DNA of 64,000 nucleotides. It comes from Ustulina deusta. Taxonomy: Eukaryota > Ascomycota > Sordariomycetes > Xylariales > Xylariaceae. Of the stretch, positions 22,403 through 34,200 are shown piece by piece. Position numbers and translations under genes: made by a program. The stretch covers positions 106,101-170,100 of the forward strand of contig JAJNNX010000076.1 of NCBI GenBank assembly GCA_023159155.1. Direction: 5' to 3'. How positions within the stretch are numbered: the stretch's first letter is position 1; each line of letters opens with the position of its first letter. The notes below the pieces were generated by a model, which was not told the DNA's origin, did no database searches, and saw only the letters and a list, made by a program, of their open reading frames with translations.

Positions 22403-23215
22403 TTACAAGAAAAAGAAAAAGACGACGAAACAGAACGCAATAAAGCCGCCCATAATGAAGCCATCGCGACGCTTCCTCGCCGAGATCTTGCCGATTAGAG
22501 TGTTGAGCCCGGGGACTTGGCTTGCGGCTAATGTGATCCGGCGGTTGATGCTGGCGAGCGTCTCACGCTGCAAGTTAAAGCTCTCGTTTGTAGCGTACGC
22601 CTGGCTTAGCACACTGTCTACCATGTTGTGAGAATTGTCAATTCGGTTCCGCTCGTCCAACATGTATTCGGCTTCCGCCGCCTCCGGATTGCTTGCCCGG
22701 TAGCTCTCGATGTCATCCCGCACGTTTGACAGCAGGTTCGCGCGGTTGCGCGCTTCGTGTAGTTTTGATTTCAGACGACCGAGGTCCCGCCGGTGCTCTG
22801 CTAGTTTCTCCCGGAGAAGTGAGAGATTGTTCTGTTTCAAGGCCGAGGAAGTTAAGCTCGCTTCGGAATCAAGTAACCGGCCAAGTTGGTCGACGACGGT
22901 CTCTCGCTGTCACACAAAACGGTCAGTTGTGGATGGCGCAAAGTAGGTAGAGTTGGGATTAATGCGCTCTCACTCTTTTCAAGAGATCTTCTAATTTCGC
23001 CTCGGTTTCCCTCTCCTCCTTGCTCGGCTTCGGCGGGATATTCGATACCGTAGAGTATTGCGAGTATGTGTGGAAGAGCGACTCGGTCTATAGGACGTCG
23101 TATCAGCGTGGGATCCTCGCAGTTGTCAGTTACCATGCTTGGTTACCTGTGATTCTAAACCGCGGGCTTGCTGTCGCAGTTGAGCCCAACCCTGATTTCC
23201 CGTGCTTGCCGCCAT
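22403..23215 (-). CDS. GOS1: Golgi SNARE Gos1 (GOSR1/GS28 family)
   Basis: Three exons, 23215-23147, 23087-22974 and 22906-22403, give 228 aa. The N-terminus GWAQLRQQARGLESQTE is typical of Gos1, followed by an N-terminal helical bundle. The SNARE helix lies in the last third (MLDERNRIDNSHNMVDSVL, then LQRETLASINRRI) and is followed by KISARKRRDG and a C-terminal hydrophobic anchor of about 17 residues ending FFFFL. The protein is a Qb-SNARE for ER-Golgi and intra-Golgi vesicle fusion, tail-anchored with its bulk in the cytosol. All three exons are needed, and the intron phases are 0 and 0. It is divergent from RPL35. Confidence 0.93.
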
Positions 23216-23846
23216 CTTCGGGATTGGATATTGATTGCTGCTTTGGCTAACGAGGCCAGGCGACCTGTGTCTCGCTATAGGGGTATCTATCTTGTTGCGA
23301 CAGGGACGGGAAGGCTTCAAAGAATGTTGACAAGTTGTGACGTAGGAGCAAAGCAAACTGGCGATTAGATTAAATGTGGAGAATTATTGTGGCCATGTAC
23401 AGAGGCTTTCTAGGTTTTGGAGGAAGAAAGCCAGGAAAGTCGTGATGTCGATTGTGTGAACGGATTCTGGACCCTTCGTCATCTTCTGGGGTGGTGTTAG
23501 GGTGGTTGATGTAGGTAGCAAGCCATCCATCTCTTGTGTGATGAGGTGGATACTGTGCTGGTCACTGTATCTCTCACTGTCCCTCCTCGGTGCTGTAGGT
23601 ATCGCATCCAGCCACAGACACAGCCACAGGACGCCACCCCACACCCAAGGACCTGGAAGCTCGAACGGAGACCCGCACTAGACCCGCTTACAGAATATGT
23701 GGTCTGTGCTGGTTTGATTTCCACACAACTCTCCAAATCTCTAGACCCTAAAAAGAATTTGGCGAAATTTCACGACACGACCACCTCCTCCAAACGACGA
23801 CGACAACCCGGAGACCGCCAATTCCGCACGCCCAAAGCCATTCACG
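23216..23846. other. Divergent promoter region of GOS1 and RPL35
   Basis: A 631-bp spacer. It contains the short CA-rich run CCACAGACACAGCCACAGGA near 23613. I see no gene. Confidence 0.5.
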
Positions 23847-24573
23847 ATGGTAAGTCGACCGCACAGGATTCGTTTCGTCACGTTTTGCGCCTCGAACACA
23901 CTCGAATTTGCAGCTAACACCGCATTTTCTCCTGTCAGTCGACGTCAAAGGTCAAGACCGGCCAGCTCTGGAACAAGAGCAAGGATGATTTGATCAAGCA
24001 GCTCGGCGAGCTCAAGAGCGAGCTTGGCCAGCTCCGTATCCAGAAGATCACATCCTCCGGCAGCAAGCTGAATAAGATGTATGTCGAACGTGCCCAGCGA
24101 AGAAAAGACCCCCATCCGATACCCCTCGATGAATACCCCCCACCAACGCTCTGTCAACATCGAGTGCATCGACGATGAGAGGCCTGCCTTGTCTCTAGGC
24201 CTGTACTATGGCAGCAGTAGAACTAACGTTGTCTTTCCTCCTGCAGCCACGACCTACGAAAGTCGATTGCCCGCGTCCTGACCGTTGTCAACCTCAAGCA
24301 GCGCCAGCAGCTCCGTCTCTTCTACAAAAACAAGAAGTACCTCCCTCTCGACCTCCGACCTAAGCAGACCCGTGCCATCCGTCGCCGCCTCTCGCCCGAG
24401 GAGAAGTCAAAGACCCTGGACAAGACAAAGAAGAAAGCCACGCATTTCCCTCAACGCAAATACGCTGTCAAGGTACGCTAGGTCTAGGTTACCTACCACG
24501 AGTCACGGCCTCCCCGAGCAATGCAGTGACGCTCATGGACCTATACTGACATGAGATGTCGTAGGCTGCTTAG
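23847..24573 (+). CDS. RPL35: 60S ribosomal protein L35 (uL29)
   Basis: Four exons give 125 aa: 23847-23849 (only the ATG), 23939-24078, 24247-24472 and 24565-24573 (Ala-Ala-stop). The sequence [56 protein letters not shown] and [11 protein letters not shown] is uL29/L35. It sits at the polypeptide exit tunnel of the large subunit. The coding exons of 3 and 9 nt are notable: the start codon stands alone before intron 1 (GTAAGT..TCAG), and the last intron leaves just AA-stop. Splicing could thereby control whether any protein is made. Confidence 0.95.
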
Positions 24574-26934
24574 ATGAAAAAATTCGGCTTTGGAGGGAAT
24601 CGGATACGGATGTAGAGGGCGCGGTTATTCCAAAACGGAATCTGACATTTGCATGGCATCACACGGCTTTTTCGGTTCATAGGTGTTACGAGGTCATTTG
24701 CAGCCAATGTCGCTGCCCAATGCGCAAAAAAAGAATTGCCTTCGGGCGTTGAACCAGTCGTCATGTAATGTTCTTTCCAAAGCGACGACGATACGTGATG
24801 CACTGCCTTACGACGCCAATGATTCGGTTGAACGAAGTCTGGGCCCGTGGACAATGAGATTCATAAGACACGGGGATTTGATAGACCTATGCAGTTTCAC
24901 CCAATTATGTGAGACGTTGAGACTACAACTAATCATACCCATGAGGGGCCAATAATTTGTGTCACATGTTCCAATCCACCCATTGGTTCCGCCTGAGAGT
25001 CGCCGGTGATTCTGTTCCAAACCATATGTGAATGTCATGTCCTTTGCGAGGCCTAAGCTACAGACCGAAAGTCTATTTAAATCCAAGCTGATTGTTGTCA
25101 TCGCAACACAACGAGAGCTGGGTAGCTCGCTGTCCCGATTGCACTTTAACAGACAGACTATGCGTTAGTAATAGCGCCATACAATCACCCTTTGCTCCAG
25201 AGCTAGGATAACTAATAATGAGGAGCCGAACAGACCTCATGGTTTGGAAAATGGAAACCGACATTTTCTGCCATCTCTTCCTCGCATATTCAGGCTACCT
25301 GCGTAGCCCACGCGCTGTGAAATGACTTACTTAGACTAGAAGATGCCTAAGTTCGGCGATGTAAGTTGTGATTCTTGAACCCTATTGAGTGCTAGTAATA
25401 ATGGTGCTTATTACCGAGACTCAACAGACCCAAGGCAGCAAGGATATCACTTCGAACAGTTGACATGCCCCCCTTTATACTTGCGGGCTTGAAAAAGGAT
25501 GTCGTCCGCGATATAGAATCCCATGTATTAAAACGTGTCGGTCAGAGTCCCATAACAGTATATTCTAAAATGTGGGAGTAGTCGGAGAAGGCCTGACAAG
25601 AGCGTTTCCTCCCGCACTTTAACTACTCTCAAGTAATATACGACATTGCAAAGTTTTTAACGTGTCGTGAGTTGATTTATTTCGTTGGTTTTTCCTTTGC
25701 AAACGCCGGGGGTGCTCATTGAGGTATAATATATCCTCCCAATTTTTTATTTTCGCAATGCCAACGCCAATGTTAGCACTTTACGAGCTTAAAATAGTAT
25801 GTCTGATACCGATTGACGTCTAGCCCCCCTGTGGGCATCGTTTTATTGGGGTCGTCTTTATTTTTAAGTACACGCAACCAGGGAGTTGGGTACGTTCCCT
25901 ATCTCGTCTCTAGCCAGGAGTTACTCGAGGAATATTCAATTTAGTTAAAAATCAGCCAGCTACTGCACGCACACATACCCATCCATCCTGGATTCCCCCG
26001 CCAAGGGCCGAAAGTAGCGCGCGTATTTGCGCTCCGGCCGGCCACATCAAGTTCAGAGTATGTATCGCTAATCCGAAGAGAGGGGGGAAGAGAGTCCTGT
26101 CCAGTTAAGCAGGGGCGGAAAGGAAGTGGTAATTTGGGTTGAGTCTCACGGACTAGCTTATAAAACCAAAGTGCGCCTACTAAAGCTGGATTGTGGGCGG
26201 CTATCTGGATGCGTGTTGTCTGGATAAATAGGGAAATACAGCTAAAAATATCCAGGAAAGAGAAATATATTATTGCGGCCGCCAGAAAATTCATATTATC
26301 CTAGTAGGTAACCGGATAGCAGCAGCCGAACAGGGTTCAAGATATATACACCGTACGAAAATAAATCACAGATGTAGAGACAACTATAGCAGTGAAGGTT
26401 TTCCATCAGTCATAGCACCACTCCGTGTAGCCTTGACACCTCAGACGGACTTCATCTCCGTATTGTATTCTTGGATCTCGACCACGGGCTGTCTACCTGA
26501 ATCAAGGGTTGGAAAAGAGTGCGTTCTGTCATGACCACCTCGTGGTAGGAAATCTCCTTGGCGGCCAGTTTACTACTCACTGGCAAACTAGCAGATTAAT
26601 AATCCATTGGCCGACAATATCAAACACTGTATTCTCAGGATATAAGATAACGAATGTTAACTACAACATTATTGAACCAAGTTCGCAGTAGGTCCGTGAA
26701 GCTATCCTTTACTTTTTTTTTATGTAGCTATCTATCTAGTGGAAGTCTTCTTCAAACCATCGTTTTCGGGAGAATCCTCCTTGTTTCCTCGGTCTTTCTT
26801 CCATAGGATATCTTCGTAACGTGAACATCAATGGGTATACACTGACCAAAGCGAACCTCTTATTATACACAAAGACTGATATGCCATCATCGCTGTAGTA
26901 ACGGGTTTGAAGTCATGAAACTCGAAAAGCGAAA
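24574..26934. other. 2.4-kb convergent intergenic region
   Basis: This lies between the 3' ends of RPL35 and the zinc-finger gene. A few ORFs of 60-117 aa occur (for example 25941-26294 minus, with a hydrophobic start), but none has a recognisable domain. No repeat or structural RNA was recognised. Confidence 0.4.
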
Positions 26935-28838
26935 CTACTGTATTTCCTCACAGGGAGTAGTAGTAGTGGGCTGCTTGAAATCCAACACCTCCCCCGACGC
27001 ATTAGACACCGCGGACATGCTACGATTGTGGCCCGCCCTTCTTTTCCCGGGGTTCAAATGCGTCTGACGGTGCCTGCGAAGCTGATCGAGCCTTCTGAAC
27101 GATCTCCCGCATGGTTGTCCTTTCACGATTTCTTCACATGTGTATTTGTTTGACTTGACTAAATGGATCTTTCTGTGCTTTGATAGATTTGAAGACTCGG
27201 GGAAAGCCTTACCACAGTATTCACACTGCAGCGGCTTTTCGCCTGTGTGTACTCTGGAATGCATCGCTTCACCGAGGTTAGCCAATATCTGCTTTGGAAC
27301 GATTTGAAGACACGTACTCAGAGCACTTTTTTGCTTAAACGCCATAGAGCAGCCCTCCACGGTGCATTTGAAAGGTTTGAGACCCGTATGAATCCTCTCA
27401 TGCTGCTGAAGAGCCTGTTGCCCGGAAAACCCCTGTTTACACACCTGGCAGGTGTACGGTTTATCTGGAGAATGTTTAAGAAAAATGAAGATATACAGAA
27501 TTCACTGGAACATGACTTACAAACGGAATGTGTTGATATATGGCGGCGGAGTTTGCCACGCGTAACGAAAGGTCGGTCTTGCTTTCGAGGGCACCCAGCC
27601 CACAAGCACGCAAACCCGGTCTGGCTCGTCAGCTTGTCGATGTGGGATTCGCACAAGTGATCGTGGAAATCTTTAGTGTTGGTAAACTCGGCCCCACACG
27701 TTGTTTTTTCGCCCGGATGGGCATTAGGGTTCGTGATCCATTGACAAACATGCTTTTCTGGAGGCGTTGTGGCTAGTGAAGATATTGCCTGCAACTCATT
27801 CGACACAGGGTTCTCACTCTCGGTGGGAAGTTGAGGGCTGGAATAAGATGGGTAACTATCATCATAAAACTGCCCCCCAGCGCGAGATACCAATGTGGAG
27901 TCGAAGTTGATAACATATGGTGTTTTCTCCCGCGGATCTAATTCAGCTGGGGCGCGTAGCTCCCCCAAGGTTCTCGCAACAAGATGTTCCGATTCGGTAT
28001 GGTGGCACGGCTGGCCGTGGGTTTGGTGAAAGGGGAGAGGTCTCGACGCTATCTGCGTGGGCACTTGGTGTGTTAGACCTAGCATTTGTATTGGGGAGAA
28101 GTTCTCGACGCAGGCCGGATCATCGCAAGGGATTCCGGTTACCGAACAATTCTCATCCTCGCATACGGAGGAAGTGCATTTCGAATTGCAAGAGGCCTGG
28201 GAACACGCAAGCGAAACGGCATCGTCTGCGTTTGGGTATTGTGACAGCGTGCCTAGGTCTGCTGCAGTGAATTGGCCCGCAAATGGCGGGGGTTGGATTG
28301 AGAGATCATTGCCGCCTCTGAAGCTGTTGTCGAAGGCGGGAATATGTTGTGTATCCAGCAGGAACGGCTCGTTCCCGTATATGGAAGGATTTCTGTACAT
28401 TTCAGAGCGTTCCGACTCTTGTAGAATGGCATTTCCCATGTTGTGCCGGTATGGGAAACCCAGCCACGAGTTGACACCACGGGGGCGGACATTATTCGTG
28501 CTCTGAAGAGTTAGAAAATCCGGCTGGTGCGGTGCCTGAATACCTTGGCCGCTCGTATAGCTCTTGTGAAATAGACCGTCGTGTGGGTTAAAAGGAATGG
28601 AATGCAAGCTATCCGATTGCAGGTCATGGGCTTGCAGGCCACTGGATTCCAGATCATTCAAAGTCAAGCCTTCCTCCCACCAGCCGGGGGTGCGAACAAA
28701 CTGGGAACTGGTGTCGTCGGCTTGGGCTGGGTTCGACGAAGGAACACCTGGTATCCCAGAAAAAGGGTTAGACGAGTCCAGCGAACCGTTCAGAAGAAAG
28801 CTGTCGTTGAAGAATTGGTCGTCCATCTTGACTGGCAC
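26935..28838 (-). CDS. zafA: C2H2 zinc-finger transcription factor, ZafA/Zap1-like zinc-response regulator
   Basis: Three exons, 28838-27521, 27464-27318 and 27266-26935, give 598 aa. The splices rebuild fingers: HISTHSVYKPYTCQVC and SALTMHSRVHTGEKP. The C-terminal third holds a tandem C2H2 array (HVCQWI...H, FACLWAGC...H, YTCQVCKQGF, FKCTVEGCSMAF, LQCEYCGKAF, then a last finger GQPCGRSF). Near residues 210-245 is a Cys-rich patch (CSQASCNSKC, CEDENC, CDDPAC) that resembles the zinc-sensing activation domain of Zap1/ZafA. In that family the protein activates zinc uptake genes under zinc limitation. The family call rests on finger layout and the Cys patch, and another C2H2 regulator is possible. 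An alternative start is at 28826. It is divergent from the 30356 gene. Confidence 0.8.
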
Positions 28839-30355
28839 CGCAATTATACGCCGGCGATGGCGATCGGCAGGAGAAGCGACGGAAGGGCGGTCAGCAACGA
28901 AATCGGGAAGCGGGTTTCACAAATGCGTCTGTATGCGTATTCGTACGAGTCGCTTTAAGAGTCGGGGTAAGAGAAAGGCCTGGCGCGGACGGAATGCGAG
29001 CATCAGGAAGGACGCGGCTTTCTATCCAGCATAAGGAGCGCACGACGAGATATTCGACACTGCAGCCGATCATAAAACATCTGGGCGCATTTTGGGGAGA
29101 CTCGAGCAGTTATCAAGGCCTAGACGGAATTCAAGACGTCGGAGCAGCTAGCTTGAAGCCTTTGGGAGACCAAAAAAAATGGTGGTGAGTCCAGTTGACG
29201 TTTGAGAACCTTGATGGGCGATTCTGATTCGACCGCAATTGGTTGGTCTAGTGCGGCTGTGGGCAGTTTTCAAGCTCTCTTGCGATTAGGTAGAGCAGAA
29301 AACCCCTACACAGCAAGGGACATTAACTATACCTGGGTTAGGGAAAGATGTATCATATAGATATAGCATCCATCATGAAGCTGTGTTGTGTGGTGTGGTG
29401 TGTGGTGTGGCGTGGTGCATCTCTTGTTGCCGCGTAGCTTAAGTAGGCAAGGTCGCTTCAGGTGCACAGGTCCAAAAAATGCGGGCGGCACAGACAGACA
29501 AGACAGACAAGACATGCGTGGGGTTTGACCATCCAGGTCCTCCCTCTGACCCGCCAAATTTTTGGAGTAAGGTAGGGATAGATGGTCCCTTCTTCGACGG
29601 CTGTTTGCAGCTGCAACTAAGAGGAGCTACCTATGACATCCAAGTATCCAAGGTAAGTACCTGGATTGAAGGGTCTATCCAGATATAACAGAATAATTGT
29701 ACCATGTATGACCAGATAGAATGAGGGGAGTATAAAAATTAATGTTTTGGGCACTTCATTAATCATCATTCTTGAATATTCAATAGAATACCTCTGCGAT
29801 TACTTGGTTGACATACAGAGTAAGATATAGGTACGTACCAAGGAACACTTACAAACTGGTGAGTACTTACTGGGCAGTCCCAATTGGTTGGGTTGACGCC
29901 CCGCACTAACATAACCAACCAATCATCTGCTAGGGCCAATGTTGACATGAAAATACTTATGCATAATTGGTTTAACTCATATCCTTGATATCCTCCCTAG
30001 GTACCTACCTACAGCCAACCTTCTCTTGGCTGAATGACTCCCTACAATCCCTCTCACATTAAGCCGGCTCCTCAACACTAGTAGGATCGATATGTAAACT
30101 AGCACCGCCTCATCGTCAGACAGCCTTGTCTACGACATACCTACCTACTCAGCCGCACAACCCGAAACAAGCCGTCACCTTGCTTTATCTGCAATACATC
30201 ACCGGCTGGCTATCTCACTCATCATCCACAGATACATAAACGATTCCCTCTAAATTCGTAAATTAACAAACCCCCCTCCCTCTCAATCTGTATACCCCTT
30301 TTCTTGCGCAACGCTGTCGGCGTAGTTCCCCAAGAACGCGGCCATCAAAGCGAAG
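28839..30355. other. 1.5-kb divergent intergenic region
   Basis: It contains a TGTGGTGTGG-type repeat at about 29380-29420, a GACAGACAAGACAGACAAGA repeat near 29493-29512 and TACCTAGG/TAGGTACC motifs near 29990-30010. At about 29215 ACCTTGATGGG matches 9 of the 11 positions of the yeast Zap1 element ACCTTNAAGGT. No gene was found. Confidence 0.5.
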
Positions 30356-30907
30356 ATGGGCAACATATGCGGCAAGTCCGAAAGCGAGGCCTTCTCACAA
30401 CCAGGTCGGATCCTGGGGTCCGCTCCGCCACAGCCACAACGTGTCCCCGTGCCGGCGCACGTTGGAGGACCGCCGCGGACCTTAGGTGGTGGTTCCCCAG
30501 CGGCTCAGGGGAACAGCAGGGCCGCCGACGATGCTCGGAGACGAGCAGCCGAGGCGGCAGAGGTATGTACTACGAGCCTTATATAACCAATCTGCCATTT
30601 CCATGATCACAACAGTGTCTTTTCTTATGTTCTTCATTCATTCATTTCGTTCATCACTCCGAGGATTTGGTCTTCTCTTCTCGTTCCTGTTTATTAGTGC
30701 CCTGGTCAGACAAAGTCAAGAGTCCTTTCTAAATACACCGTGCAGGCGAGGGCACAAGCTGCATCGGCGAAATCCACCGGCAAGCTAGGCACACAGCTAG
30801 CCGCTCAGAAGAAACAGACCCGGAATGATACACTCCAGGAGATCAGCAACAATGAGAGGCGGCAGCGGGACGCCGACGAAGCGGCACAAGCTAGGGCTCA
30901 CCATTAG
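30356..30907 (+). CDS. Small putatively N-myristoylated protein of unknown function (122 aa)
   Basis: Two exons, 30356-30562 and 30746-30907, join in phase 0 (GTATGT..GCAG). The protein starts MGNICGKSESEAF. Gly2 with Ser/Lys nearby fits an N-myristoylation signal, and Cys5 could be palmitoylated, so membrane attachment is likely. A Gly/Pro-rich segment (residues 20-52) is followed by an Ala/Arg/Gln-rich helix (DDARRRAAEAAEARAQAA, then NERRQRDADEAAQAR) that could form a coiled coil. There is no transmembrane segment. I do not recognise a named family. The clean splice into a continuing Ala/Arg-rich helix supports a real gene. It is convergent with PRP5. Confidence 0.75.
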
Positions 30908-31232
30908 ATTACACGCATATATAAGTATATAACTAGGAATGGCATAGGGACTACTGTTCCCTGCTGAGGGACATTTATATATTGCACGCTTTGCATCCGC
31001 TTGTGACCGAGGGAACAAGAATGTTCGCCAACTGTCCACCAAGTCACTGTTGATATTTTCTCATCTATATGGCCCATGACTGAAGACTCTGGCTTCCACA
31101 TCGCCGGTGAACGCCAGTTTTGTTTCCTCACGCCAAAACCCATGCAACCTCCGCGGCCTTTCCCGCCCTCATTTTCGCTTGGCTGACCTACATAACTCTC
31201 TGTGTAGGGCACGAGAGAAGCACAGGCCTCTT
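30908..31232. other. Convergent 3' intergenic region
   Basis: A 325-bp spacer with the 3' ends of the small gene and PRP5. I see nothing else in it. Confidence 0.5.
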
Positions 31233-34200
31233 TTATGCAACAGTATATCTTCCACTCATTGGCGCTCTGCTGTCGGCGTCCGCCGCCGCTATGGTTCCCT
31301 CCTTGAGGAGACGAGTCAGCTCAGCCATAGCATTGGCTACAACCAACTCCGTATCGCCTTCCACGAGAATGTAGAGCTTGGGTTCTTGACCGGGCTGAAC
31401 CTCTTTGCCTAAAGGGTAAAAGTTACCCTTAGTCGTAATGGATGTGCCTGTGGCTTCAAGGATCTTGGCCACGTTAGTTCTATTAGTGACCGCCCAGCGT
31501 GCCTTCTGAGGGAAGTCGTTAATCTCAAGAGTGGCGTGAAAAGCGCCAGCATCTGGGCCTTTGTTGTCAATTGGTTGACCAGGTCGGAGTTGACCGGTAC
31601 GACCCAAACGAGCGTTGATGGCATTGATAGCTGACGATACCTTATCCAAGGGGTTATTACCTCCAGTAGATGTTGGTGCGGGATCTTCCCGCTTATGAAT
31701 GGTAAACTTGGGCTCGAGATCAATCTTAGGTGCAGAATCGCGGCTCATGATGCCAGAGGAAGCACTCTGGATAGCGGCAGCAGCTTTATCAGTCTTCTTG
31801 TCATCGGCTGCCTTCTCCTCTTTGTTATCTTCCTCTTCTTCGCCTTCAGCTCGATGTGTCTTTCGTTCACGAAGACGGGCAGCCTCTCTTTCCTGATCGA
31901 GACGCTCTAGGCCCTTGCCTCCGAAGCCAGATTGGTCCTTGGCTTTGCCGGCCTTGACTTTTTCTCTGAAGGCCTTGCGCATTTCTTCCAATTGCTCCGA
32001 AACAGGCTGGCCACTCTGCTCAAGAGCTTTGGCAATGCCGGGGGCACAATTTTCCTGATCTGATGTGATGAAGGTGACGGCTGTTCCTTTATTTCCAGCA
32101 CGTCCAGTACGACCAGCCCGATGCACATAGTCTTCGAGATGGTTGGGTGCATCATAATTGACTACTAGCTTCAATTGCTTGACGTCTAACCCGCGAGCGG
32201 CCACCGATGTTGCAATCAATATCGGAAGAGCGCCGGCTTTGAAGTCCTGAATAGTCGAATCCCGATCGATCTGGTCTTTGCCACCGTGGATGGACATACA
32301 AGGATAACCCTTCCGTAAGAGCTCCTTGAGAAGATCATCTGCCTTCTCTTGTCTCTCGACAAAGATTAAAGTTCGAGCATCCTCGTCCTTATCGTAAAGC
32401 TCGCCAAGTAACTCTAAAAGTCGAAGGAACTTAGTATTTTCCTCGCGAATTTCAATTATCTGGGTGATTTCAGGAGCAACCACGCTTCTGCCTCCCACAG
32501 TAATCTCAACAGGATTATTTAAGACTTTCTTGGCTAGGGAGTCCATGATACGAGGCATCGTGGCCGAAAACAAAATTGTTTGCCGATCTGGTCTCATGTT
32601 GGCAAAGATCTTCATCACTTGTGGTTCGAAGCCCATGTCGAACATTCTGTCAGCCTCATCAAGGACTACATAACTGACTCTCCTTAAGTTCGTGACACGG
32701 CCTTGGTTGGCTGCGAGGAGATCGATCATACGCCCTGGGGTGCAGACAATAATCTCAGCACCCCGTTTTAGCTCCGCAATGTGGTCTTTAATGGGTGCAC
32801 CACCATAGGCACAAACGGCTTTCAGGTTCATCGACTTGAGGAAAGGCTTGCAGTCACGATGGATTTGGGTCGCCAACTCGCGAGTGGGGGTCATGACCAA
32901 TCCAATGGGGCCTTCGTTTTCCCTCAACGAGGATTGGTCTTTGATATGCCTAAACATTGGCAATAAGAATGCAAGTGTTTTTCCTGATCCAGTCTTAGCA
33001 ACGCCAATCACATCTCGGCCAGACATGATAGCCGGGAATGCCTGCATCTGGATAGGTGTTGGCTTGTCAAAGCCTAAGCTGCCGATAACATCAAGGGTCT
33101 TCCGTGAAAGTGCACATTGAGACCATTTCTGAACAGGCTTCGGAACATCTTTACCAGAGACTTTAATACCGTCTAACTCGAGACGTAAATCGGTAAGCTC
33201 GGCTTCAGTCATGTCGGTCAATTCCAAGGGCTCAACCCAGAAATTCTTCCGAATTGGTTCCATGTCAAGCTTGCTATAGTCGTGGGTTGGTATATCTTTC
33301 TTCTTGCGTGCTTTCGCGGCAAGGGCTAAGAAGGAGTTGGGGTCGGCATTTTCCTTGCGAAAGTCGTAGTCGTCGTCGCTGAAATATGCTTCGGGTTCTT
33401 GTGGGCCTTTGCTTGTGTCTTTCTTCGACTTGATAGTAGTGGTTAATTTTGGCTTAGTTTCAAGATCATTCATGAAAGCGTCTAGGGGATCGATCTCCTC
33501 TTCCTCATTATCCACTTCCATTGCTTCACCAGCCGTTGTGTCGTTCGCAGTACCATTAACATAAGGGATGGTGTCCTCTTCCGCGGTATCAACTTGCATT
33601 TCTGTATCTTGCTGGGCGTTCTCTTGTGCGATCCGCTCTTCTCTCCTTTCTTGCGCGGCTCGAGCAGCAGCAGCTTCTTCTTCCTCGTCGTCAGCGAAAT
33701 TGTCGGCATCTATATCGTCATCCTCATCTTGATTTTCGTAAGGAGTATCATCAACATCGTCAAGGGGTAATGATGGCAGCTTTGCAAGTTTGCGGTCTGA
33801 GATTTCTTCCTCATCGAGTATCAATTTTCGTTTTTGAGGAGCTTTCTCGGTATCCAAACTCTGCTTATGAAAGCCGAACCCGCTAGTCTTAGTCTGGGGA
33901 AGAGCAGAAGCTATAAACTCACAATTAGTTACCTGATTCAAAATATTGAATCGAGTTGACTCACCACTGGGGACCGTTGTTGCAGGAGGCGGTTTTGCAG
34001 ATGGGGGGGCTACAATGGCCCCTAACTTCGTCGCGGCGCTTGGGAGTTGCGATTTCGAAGCTGACTTCTTTGCGATCGCTTTAGGATCGAACTTGCCTGA
34101 ATATTGGGTCGCAGGAGACAGTGGCTGTGGGTCGGTAGGCGATGCCGGAGCTGGAGAAACTCCAGTCGGTGTCGCGTTCGATGGTGTCCCATTAGCTTTC

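Noticed and set aside
25344..25467. Tiny two-exon gene starting MPKFGD with a GTAAGT donor
   Set aside because: It would encode only about 17 residues; no family recognised and such patterns are common by chance.
25941..26294. 117-codon minus-strand ORF with a hydrophobic start
   Set aside because: No recognisable domain and no clear transcript context; the hydrophobic start alone is weak.
33894..33932. Possible 39-nt intron in PRP5 (GTAACT..CCCCAG)
   Set aside because: Shorter than the smallest other introns here (about 47-50 nt); kept as coding sequence, which remains open.
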